Origin: Streptomyces aurantiacus
GTDB taxonomy: Bacteria; Actinomycetota; Actinomycetes; Streptomycetales; Streptomycetaceae
Assembly (NCBI RefSeq): GCF_001418335.1
Contig: NZ_LIPP01000174.1
Coordinates: 1-52,256, forward strand
DNA: 52,256 bases
Direction: 5' to 3'
Below the pieces are notes generated by a model. That model was given only the letters and a program-made list of their open reading frames with translations, was not told the origin of the DNA and made no database searches. Positions within the stretch are counted from its first letter, which is position 1. Every line of letters starts with the position of its first letter. Positions 22,867 to 29,263 of the stretch are shown in pieces. A program made the position numbers and the translations under genes.

Positions 22867-24222
22867 ATGACGTCGAATCCGGTCGCCGAGACCGTCGCCT
22901 CTCTCATGCCAAGGGCGAGGGCGGAGCTCACCGAGCTGGTGGCCTTCAAGTCGGTGGCGGACTTCGAGCAGTTCCCCAGGAGCGAGAGCGAGGGCGCCGC
23001 GAACTGGGTGGCCGACGCGCTGCGCGCCGAGGGTTTCCAGGACGTCGCACTGCTCGACACCCCTGACGGCACGCAGTCGGCGTACGGCTTCCTGCCCGGT
23101 CCCGAGGGCTCGAAGACCGTTCTCCTGTACGCGCACTACGACGTGCAGCCGCCGCTCGACGAGGACGGCTGGGAGACACCGCCGTTCGAGCTGACCGAGC
23201 GGGACGGCCGCTGGTACGGACGCGGGGCCGCCGACTGCAAGGGCGGCGTGGTCATGCACCTGCTGGCGCTGCGCGCCCTCAAGGCGAACGGCGGCATCCC
23301 GGTCGGCGTCAAGGTGATCGCGGAGGGTTCGGAGGAACAGGGCACGGGCGGCCTGGAGCGGTACGCCGAGGACCACCCCGAGCTGCTGACGGCCGACACG
23401 ATCGTCATCGGCGACGCCGGCAACTTCCGGGTCGGCGTGCCGACGGTCACCACCGCACTGCGCGGCATGACGCTCGTCCGCGTCCGGGTCGACACCCTCG
23501 AAGGCAACCTGCACTCCGGCCAGTTCGGCGGCGCGGCACCCGACGCGCTGGGCGCGCTGATCCGCATACTCGACTCGCTGCGTGCCGAGGACGGTTCGAC
23601 GACGGTCGACGGGCTCACGAGCGCCGCGCAGTGGGACGGACTGCAGTACGACGAGACGCAGTTCCGCAAGGACGCCAAGGTCCTCGACGGGGTGGAACTG
23701 ATCGGCTCGGGCACGGTCGCCGACCGCATCTGGGCGGGGCCCTCCGTGACCGTGCTCGGCATCGACTGCCCGCCGGTGGTCGGCGCCACGCCGTCCGTGC
23801 AGGCGGGCGCCCGCGCGCTGGTCAGCCTGCGCGTGCCGCCGGGCGTGGACGCCGTCGAGGCGACCAAGCTGCTTGAGGCCCACCTGGCGGCGCACACCCC
23901 GTGGGGAGCGCGGGTGAGCACCGAGCAGATCGGTCAGGGGCAGGCGTTCCGCGCCGACACCACGAGCCCCGCGTACGCAGCGATGGCGGAGGCGATGGGC
24001 GTCGCGTACGACGGCGCGGAGATGCAGTACGCAGGCCAGGGCGGGTCCATCCCGCTGTGCAACACCCTCGCGTCCCTGTACCCGCGGGCGGAGATCCTCC
24101 TGATCGGGCTGAGCGAGCCGGAGGCGCAGATCCACGCCGTGAACGAGAGCGTGTCGCCCGACGAGCTGGAGCGGCTCGCCGTGGCGGAGGCGCTGTTCCT
24201 GCGGAACTACGCGGCGAGCTGA
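22867..24222 (+). CDS. M20-family metallodipeptidase
   Basis: The 451-residue protein has the M20 di-zinc ligands in order: the His-Tyr-Asp in LLYAHYDVQPP, the bridging Asp in GRGAADCKGG, the Glu pair in AEGSEEQGTGG, Asp in IVIGDAGN, and the C-terminal His in AQIHAVNESV. The lid/dimerisation domain lies between about residues 205 and 320. It hydrolyses dipeptides or similar small peptides in the cytoplasm. The ATG at 22867 is preceded by AAGGAG nine bases upstream; the longer open frame is unsupported. It is convergent with the NUDIX fusion gene, with two strong hairpins in between. Confidence 0.9.
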   Translation: MTSNPVAETVASLMPRARAELTELVAFKSVADFEQFPRSESEGAANWVADALRAEGFQDVALLDTPDGTQSAYGFLPGPEGSKTVLLYAHYDVQPPLDEDGWETPPFELTERDGRWYGRGAADCKGGVVMHLLALRALKANGGIPVGVKVIAEGSEEQGTGGLERYAEDHPELLTADTIVIGDAGNFRVGVPTVTTALRGMTLVRVRVDTLEGNLHSGQFGGAAPDALGALIRILDSLRAEDGSTTVDGLTSAAQWDGLQYDETQFRKDAKVLDGVELIGSGTVADRIWAGPSVTVLGIDCPPVVGATPSVQAGARALVSLRVPPGVDAVEATKLLEAHLAAHTPWGARVSTEQIGQGQAFRADTTSPAYAAMAEAMGVAYDGAEMQYAGQGGSIPLCNTLASLYPRAEILLIGLSEPEAQIHAVNESVSPDELERLAVAEALFLRNYAAS

Positions 24223-24257
24223 GCGAGTTCGCGTCCGCCGGGAAGCGCCGGAACAGT

Positions 24258-24325
24258 CTGGGAGCAGGGGCGCAGCCCCACTCCCAGCGGTCCCGCGTCG
24301 GGAGCAGGGGCGCAGCCCCGCTCCC
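24258..24325. terminator. Two copies of a hairpin-forming intergenic repeat
   Basis: Two 25-bp copies exactly 40 bp apart (24261-24285 and 24301-24325), differing at one base, each form a hairpin: GGGAG and GGGGC pair with GCCCC and CTCCC around a GCA loop. They lie between convergent genes and probably terminate both transcripts. The unit and the following GGGGCGCGGGGAACTGCG (from 24327) resemble interspersed intergenic repeats common in Streptomyces genomes, from memory. Confidence 0.75.
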
Positions 24326-24457
24326 AGGGGCGCGGGGAACTGCGCGACCAGCCACACCCCACCCGCAGACGTCGGACGACCTGAAGGAACGAACGCCCCG
24401 CGGCCGGAGCGCGGCGGGCGCCGCCGGGCTCGGGTGGGCGGCGGGCGACGGACGCCG

Positions 24458-25498
24458 CTATCCCCGCGGCACCCCGGCCTCCAGGTACAGCGCCGCACCC
24501 CGCGCCCGCGCGCGCAGTGCCCAGCGCAGTCGCTCGTAGCGGATGGGCGGCAGGAGTGCGGCTGCCTCCTCCTCGGTGACGAAGCGCCAGTCACGCAGTT
24601 CGGGGCCCGGCAGCAGCATCCGCCGGGCTTCGCCTCCGTCGAGCCTGCCACCGTCGTAGAGGAGGCGCAGGCCGCCGTAGCCGGGGGGTGCCGGTGGCTC
24701 CCAGTCGACGACCAGCAGGTGGGGGACGTCGGCGAGCCGGATGCCGGTCTCCTCGGCGACCTCGCGTATGCCCGCGCGCGCGGGTGCCTCGCCGGATTCG
24801 ACGACGCCGCCGGGGAACTCCCAGCCGGCCTTGTACGTCGGGTCGACGAGCAGCACACGGTCCTGCTCGTCGAAGAGGAGCACTCCCGCCGCGACGGTCT
24901 CCGAGGTGGGCTCCGGGGTCTGCACGATGTCGCAGACCGGTACGGAGCCGTCGCTCACGGCCTCGGCGACGCGTACGGCGGTCTCGTACGGGGTGAGCGT
25001 GCTGTTGTCGACGAGGTGGGCGTCCACGGTGAGCCAGCCGGCGAGGGCGGCGTGGTAGGGCTCGATGTGGTCGTACGACCACTGGCGCACCCGTATCTCC
25101 CCGTCGGGGAGGTCCGGCGGGACCTCCCGGCAGGCTATTCGCTCGCGCAGGATCGTTTCCGCCGGGGCGAGGAGCACATGGCGTACCGCGATCCTGCGCG
25201 ACGCGAGCCCGCCGAAGATCTCGTCGCGGTAGTCCTGGCGGAGCAGTGTCATGGGGACCACGAGTACGCCGCCGAGTTCGGAGAGCATCGCGGCCGCGGT
25301 GTCGACCACGAGCCGCCGCCAGATCGGCAGGTCCTGGAGGTCGCCGACCTCGGCGAGGTGCTTGGCGGGCAGGAGGTGCGCCAGCCCGGCGCCGATGAGC
25401 TCGGGGTCGAAAAGTGTGCTGTTCGGGATCAGGTCGATCAGTTCCCGTGCGGTGGTGGTCTTCCCCGCACCGAACGCACCGTTGACCCAGACGATCAC
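24458..25498 (-). CDS. Fusion of a P-loop kinase-like ATPase and a NUDIX hydrolase
   Basis: The 346-residue protein has two domains. Residues 1-180 start with VNGAFGAGKTTTARELI (Walker A, K13) and continue as a shikimate-kinase/zeta-toxin-like nucleotide kinase with ERIACREVPPD near 130 as a lid. Residues 195-346 are a NUDIX domain with the box running from GGVVESGE to REVAEETG, glutamates intact. The NUDIX part would hydrolyse a nucleoside diphosphate derivative. GTG at 25498 is chosen because the Walker strand begins there and AGGGGGGAACC lies just upstream. Similar fusions are, as I recall, found in Streptomyces; the joint substrate is not known. Confidence 0.85.
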   Translation of the reverse strand: MIVWVNGAFGAGKTTTARELIDLIPNSTLFDPELIGAGLAHLLPAKHLAEVGDLQDLPIWRRLVVDTAAAMLSELGGVLVVPMTLLRQDYRDEIFGGLASRRIAVRHVLLAPAETILRERIACREVPPDLPDGEIRVRQWSYDHIEPYHAALAGWLTVDAHLVDNSTLTPYETAVRVAEAVSDGSVPVCDIVQTPEPTSETVAAGVLLFDEQDRVLLVDPTYKAGWEFPGGVVESGEAPARAGIREVAEETGIRLADVPHLLVVDWEPPAPPGYGGLRLLYDGGRLDGGEARRMLLPGPELRDWRFVTEEEAAALLPPIRYERLRWALRARARGAALYLEAGVPRG

Positions 25499-25597
25499 GG
25501 TTCCCCCCTCTGCTGTTGGCCCCCTGAGGCTTGCCCGCTCCAGCCTGCCACGGAAACCAGGTCCTGATGAGGTCGCGTTCGACGCGTCGAACACGCA

Positions 25598-25632
25598 CCA
25601 CGAGCCCGGCCCTCGACGGGCCGGGCTCGTGG
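25598..25632 (-). terminator. Perfect 15-bp-stem terminator of the small exported peptide gene
   Basis: The stem 25598-25612 pairs perfectly with 25618-25632 around the loop TCGAC. It begins 24 bp after the stop codon of the exported peptide gene on the minus strand. There is no U tract, as is usual for Streptomyces terminators. It separates that gene from the NUDIX fusion gene downstream. Confidence 0.85.
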
Positions 25633-25655
25633 TCGGAACAGGACGGAAGAGCCGG

Positions 25656-25850
25656 TCAGCCCTCCTGTTCCAGGGGATTGCCGTCCATCGCCAGGCTGTC
25701 GTCGCTGATCGTTCGGTCGACGGTGCTGACGGTGTCCTGGAGGTCCAGGTTGCCGAGGGCGTCACCGCCGAGGGAGTGGGACGGAGTGACGGCCGCCACC
25801 ACGAAACCTGTGGCGAGGGACGCGATGGCGAGCATGCTGCGCTTCTTCAT
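25656..25850 (-). CDS. Small exported peptide, function unknown
   Basis: The 64-residue product starts MKKRSMLAIASLATGFVVAAV, a clear Sec signal peptide with a probable cleavage after about residue 25 (in VTPSHSLGG). The mature part of around 38 residues is acidic and polar (GNLDLQDTVSTVDRTISDD), with no cysteine, ending LEQEG. An upstream ATG at 25877 would add nine residues that are not signal-like. It has its own strong terminator and an array of four iterons 37 bp upstream, so it is an independently regulated monocistronic gene. I do not recognise a family beyond small actinobacterial exported peptides. Confidence 0.65.
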   Translation of the reverse strand: MKKRSMLAIASLATGFVVAAVTPSHSLGGDALGNLDLQDTVSTVDRTISDDSLAMDGNPLEQEG

Positions 25851-25886
25851 GCCCGGTTCAACTGCCGACCCGCCCATGGGTCACGG

Positions 25887-25977
25887 CCGGACCGCCCGGA
25901 AGTACGACCGGACCGGCCGGAACCCGGAGGTACGACCGGACCGTCCGGAGGTATGGCCGGACCGTCCGGAAGTCCGG
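25887..25977. promoter_or_regulatory. Four palindromic 21-bp iterons upstream of the exported peptide gene
   Basis: Copies start at 25887, 25908, 25936 and 25957. Three are 21 bp long; the second has a 7-bp insertion (28 bp). Each begins with a dyad of the form CCGGACCGTCCGG (six-base arms, one central base, exact in copies 3 and 4, near exact in 1 and 2). The array ends 37 bp from the ATG at 25850. Regular spacing of two helical turns would place bound dimers on one face of the DNA. An inert minisatellite is the alternative. Confidence 0.6.
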
Positions 25978-26072
25978 AACACCCCGCGGCGCTCGCCCTG
26001 CGACGCGGAGAAGCAGCCGCACGCCTCGCCGCGTCCCGGGACGACCTCTCACGCCGGCCGGCCGACGCCCCT

Positions 26073-26146
26073 CGTATCGGCGTATCGGCGTGTCGCGGCC
26101 TGTCGGCCTGTCGGCCTGTCGGCCTGTCGGCGTGTCGGCGTGTCAG
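26073..26146. repeat. 8-bp tandem array running into the ROK kinase stop codon
   Basis: Nine copies of a unit of the form CSTRTCGG (two CGTATCGG, one with a 2-bp insertion, four CCTGTCGG, then CGTGTCGG and CGTGTCAG) occupy 26073-26146. The last copy contains the TGA of the ROK kinase (minus strand, 26143-26145). The array is the kinase's 3' flank. Confidence 0.85.
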
Positions 26147-27102
26147 CCGGCCACGCCCGCCGTCCGCGTGCCCGACATGCGACTGAGCGCAGCGGCCGCC
26201 GCGCCCACCAGGCCGGCGTCCGTCCCCATCTGAGCGGGCGTCACGGTGAGCCGCTGTACGAACGACAGCGTGGCGTAGTCGCGCAGTGCCGCTCGCAGGG
26301 GTGCGAACAGGACCTCGCCGGCCTTGCCCACGCCCCCGCCGATCACCGCGATGTCGATCTCCACGAGGGTCGCGGTCGCCGCGATGCCCGCCGCCAGGGC
26401 CTGCGCGGCACGTTCGAAGGAGGCCGTCGCGACCGGGTCGCCGGCGCGGGCGGCAGCGGCCACGGCTGCCGCCGAGGTGTCCCCCTCGGGACCCGGCCGC
26501 CAGCCGCCCTCGATGGCGCGGCGCGCGATGTTCGGTCCACTGGCGAGGCGCTCGACGCACCCGCGGGACCCGCACGGGCACAGGTCGCCGTCGAGGTCCA
26601 CGCTGATGTGGCCGATGTGACCGGAGTTGCCCGTGGGTCCGGGACGCAACTGTCCGCCGAGGACCAGGCCGCCACCGACGCCGGTCGAGACGACCATGCA
26701 GAGCGCGTTGTCGTGACCGCGGGCCGCGCCCTGCCAGTGCTCGGCCGCCGTGATCGCCACCCCGTCACCGATCAGCTCGACGGGCAGCGCGTCCGTCACG
26801 GCACGGACCCGCTCGACGAGGGGGTAGTCGCGCCAGCCGGGTACGTTCACGGGGCTCACGGTGCCTGCCGAGGCGTCCACGGGTCCCGCGCTGCCGATGC
26901 CGACCGCCGCGGCCCTGCTCCACAGCGGTGAGGCGGTCAGCTCGCCGAGTACGGCCTCGACGGCCCGTATGACGATGTCGCCGTGCTCCTGCGCGGGCGT
27001 CGGCCGCTGGGCGCGCAGCAGGATCCGGCCGTGGCCGTCCACCAGCGCTCCGGCGATCTTGGTACCGCCGATGTCGAGCGCGGCAACGAGGTCGGTGTGC
27101 AT
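26143..27102 (-). CDS. ROK-family sugar kinase (glucokinase-like)
   Basis: The 319-residue protein has the ATP-binding DIGGTKIAGALVDG (residues about 10-23), the catalytic aspartate in VELIGDGVAITAAEHW, the second phosphate loop VVSTGVGGGLVLGG, and the zinc motif GHIGHISVDLDGDLCPCGSRGCVE, all ROK kinase marks without an HTH. It phosphorylates a hexose or N-acyl hexosamine such as glucose or ManNAc; the exact sugar is not resolvable. ATG at 27102 is chosen since the ATP motif begins nine residues later. It is divergent from a LacI regulator, with a perfect palindromic operator candidate between, so LacI very likely represses it. Confidence 0.9.
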   Translation of the reverse strand: MHTDLVAALDIGGTKIAGALVDGHGRILLRAQRPTPAQEHGDIVIRAVEAVLGELTASPLWSRAAAVGIGSAGPVDASAGTVSPVNVPGWRDYPLVERVRAVTDALPVELIGDGVAITAAEHWQGAARGHDNALCMVVSTGVGGGLVLGGQLRPGPTGNSGHIGHISVDLDGDLCPCGSRGCVERLASGPNIARRAIEGGWRPGPEGDTSAAAVAAAARAGDPVATASFERAAQALAAGIAATATLVEIDIAVIGGGVGKAGEVLFAPLRAALRDYATLSFVQRLTVTPAQMGTDAGLVGAAAAALSRMSGTRTAGVAG

Positions 27103-27215
27103 CAGTGTCAGTTCTCCCGATCGGATCCCGATTGGACCATGAGGAAAGGGCAGGCCGGTCACGCGGTGCGGGGAGGGCGGGCCGGAGAATGCGATGGTCA
27201 GTCTCTCCCGCATCT

Positions 27216-27227
27216 GACAACGTTGTC
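27216..27227. promoter_or_regulatory. LacI-type operator between ROK kinase and LacI genes
   Basis: GACAACGTTGTC is a perfect 12-bp palindrome with the central CG step seen in LacI-family operators, flanked by T and C. It lies 114 bp before the kinase start and 96 bp before the preferred LacI start. No second copy was seen nearby. Confidence 0.7.
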
Positions 27228-27322
27228 CAGGCTCTATGCTCGACGGCACATCCCGATCCGGTGTCCACCGGGCCCGTCGGGACCGACGCAGCCCCATGGA
27301 CTACAGGACAGGACAGCGCATC

Positions 27323-28360
27323 GTGGCCGAGACCGCCCGCCGAACCGAGAGCCGCTACGGCAACCGTCCGACGATGAAGGACGTCGCCGCGCGTGCCGGG
27401 GTCGGCCTGAAGACGGTATCGCGCGTAGTCAACGGCGAGCCCGGCGTCACCCCGGACACCGAGCGCCGGGTCCAGGAGGCGATCGACGCGCTGGGCTTCC
27501 GGCGCAACGACAGCGCGCGGGTGCTCCGCAAGGGCCGCACCGCGAGCATCGGGCTGGTCCTGGAGGACCTGGCGGACCCGTTCTACGGCCCGCTGAGCCG
27601 GGCGGTGGAGGAGGTGGCCCGTGCCCACGGCGCTCTGTTGATCAACGGTTCGAGCGCCGAGGACCCGGAACGCGAGCAGGAACTGGTCCTCGCGCTGTGC
27701 GCGCGCCGCGTGGACGGGCTGGTCGTCATCCCGGCCGGTGACGACCACCGCTATCTGGAGCCCGAGATAAAGGCGGGCGTCGCCACGGTGTTCGTGGACC
27801 GCCCGGCCGGGCAGATCGACGCGGACGTCGTACTCTCCGACAGTTTCGGCGGTGCGCGCGACGGTGTCGCCCACCTCGTCGCGCACGGGCACCGCCGGAT
27901 CGGGTTCATCGGAGACATGCCCCGCATCCACACCGCCGCCGAGCGTCTGCGCGGTTATCGCGCCGCCATGGAGGACGCCGGCATTCCGGTGGCGGACGAC
28001 TGGATGTCCCTGGGCGTCACCGACCCGCAGCGGGTCCGCCGGGCGGCCGAGACCATGCTCTCGGGCACCTCCCCCGTGACCGCGGTCTTCGCGGGCAACA
28101 ACCGCGTGACGGTGACGGTCGTACGCGTCATCGCCGAGCGCGGTCGCCCCGTCGCCCTGGTCGGCTTCGACGACATCGAGCTCGCCGACCTCCTCCAGCC
28201 CGGAGTCACCGTCGTCGCGCAGGATGCCGCCCAGCTGGGCCGCACCGCCGCCGACCGCCTGTTCCGCCAGCTCGACGGCTCGCTCCTGCGGCCCGAACGC
28301 ATCGAGCTCCCGACACGCCTGATCACCCGCGGCTCGGGCGAACTGCCGCCGTCCGCCTGA
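27323..28360 (+). CDS. LacI-family transcriptional regulator
   Basis: The 345-residue protein has an N-terminal LacI HTH, PTMKDVAARAGVGLKTVSRVVNGEPG (recognition helix GLKTVSRVV), the hinge LGFRRNDSARVLRKGRT, then the periplasmic-binding-protein-like core from IGLVLEDLADPFYGPL through FAGNNRVTVTVVRVI and ALVGFDDIELADLLQPGVT. It would bind a sugar ligand and the palindrome 96 bp upstream. I prefer GTG at 27323 (VAETARRTESRYGNRP) over ATG at 27296, as the extra nine residues add nothing family-like; either is possible. A divergent ROK kinase suggests a sugar regulon whose transporter is outside the window. Confidence 0.9.
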   Translation: MAETARRTESRYGNRPTMKDVAARAGVGLKTVSRVVNGEPGVTPDTERRVQEAIDALGFRRNDSARVLRKGRTASIGLVLEDLADPFYGPLSRAVEEVARAHGALLINGSSAEDPEREQELVLALCARRVDGLVVIPAGDDHRYLEPEIKAGVATVFVDRPAGQIDADVVLSDSFGGARDGVAHLVAHGHRRIGFIGDMPRIHTAAERLRGYRAAMEDAGIPVADDWMSLGVTDPQRVRRAAETMLSGTSPVTAVFAGNNRVTVTVVRVIAERGRPVALVGFDDIELADLLQPGVTVVAQDAAQLGRTAADRLFRQLDGSLLRPERIELPTRLITRGSGELPPSA

Positions 28361-28372
28361 TACACAGAGCGC

Positions 28373-29263
28373 ATGGAGTACACGGAACACATGGAGGGGG
28401 ACGCGGGGGACACGGAGGACATGGGGCTCCGGTACGAGCCCGTCGACCGCACCCTCGAAGCCCTCGGCCTGGCCGTGGCACCGTGCGACCACCCTCTGGT
28501 CTATCCCGGCGCCTGGCCCGAGGAGTCGGGGGTCCTCGACGGGGACCGGCTGCTGCCGCTGACCCGCCGCACGTTCCCGGGCCGGGTCCCCGTCCTCGCG
28601 GTCGGCTCCAACGCCTCCCCCGCTCAGCTCCGGTACAAGATGCGGCAGTACGAGCTGTCGTCCCCGATCCCTCTGGTGAAGGCACGCGTCACGGGCCTGA
28701 AGATCGGCGTGTCGGCGCACGTCAGCGTCATGGGATACATGTCCGCGGCACCCTTTCGCGCCCCCGGACACACCCGGGAGCTGTTCGTCACCTGGCTGGA
28801 CCCGGCGCAGCTGGCCGCGGTCGACGCGAGCGAGGGAGTCACCCGGCCGTCAGGTGCGTACGATCGCGTGCTGCTGCCCGCCACCGGCTTCCGGGTCGAG
28901 CTGGAGTCGGGCGAGCTGCTCGACGACGTCCACCTCTACGTGAACCGCCATGGCGTCCTCCACGACGGCACCGGGACTCCGCGCGAGCATCCGGGCGAGC
29001 GCAGACTGCTCACCGAACTGCTGGCGGAGTCACCGGAGTTGAGGGAGCTGTTCGGCTCCACGCCGGAGGAGTTCTGCTCCCGGGCGCGCGGCGCTCCGCG
29101 GCTCTGCGCCGAGGGGACCCGGCTCTTCGCCCGGCAGGGGCGCACGACGGCTTCCGGCCTGGAGGCGTACGTGGGCGTGGGCGGGGCCGGAGTGTCGTTC
29201 GTACGCGGTCAGCAGACAGGCAGTCCTGGCAGCGGTGAGTCGTTGTCGCCGCCCTTGATGTAG
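28373..29263 (+). CDS. Unidentified protein with a gamma-glutamylcyclotransferase-like motif
   Basis: The 296-residue protein contains RVPVLAVGSNASPAQLRYKM (around residue 72), which recalls the GSN signature of gamma-glutamylcyclotransferase-like folds, followed by VTGLKIGVSAHVSVMGYMSAAPF, FVTWLDPAQLAAVDASEG and YDRVLLPATGF, also like that fold's YxLP region. I recognise no specific enzyme. The first 17 residues come from a short DNA repeat (ACGGA.CACATGGA-like, 28373-28425), so the true start may be ATG at 28391 or 28424. The gene begins 12 bp after the LacI stop and may be cotranscribed. Its last 55 bp overlap the kinase gene on the other strand. Confidence 0.65.
   Translation: MEYTEHMEGDAGDTEDMGLRYEPVDRTLEALGLAVAPCDHPLVYPGAWPEESGVLDGDRLLPLTRRTFPGRVPVLAVGSNASPAQLRYKMRQYELSSPIPLVKARVTGLKIGVSAHVSVMGYMSAAPFRAPGHTRELFVTWLDPAQLAAVDASEGVTRPSGAYDRVLLPATGFRVELESGELLDDVHLYVNRHGVLHDGTGTPREHPGERRLLTELLAESPELRELFGSTPEEFCSRARGAPRLCAEGTRLFARQGRTTASGLEAYVGVGGAGVSFVRGQQTGSPGSGESLSPPLM

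Noticed and set aside
22738..24858. Minus-strand open frame of 706 codons over the dipeptidase gene
   Set aside because: It overlaps the M20 dipeptidase, which carries all zinc ligands in its own frame; the antisense protein is Arg-rich and has no domain.
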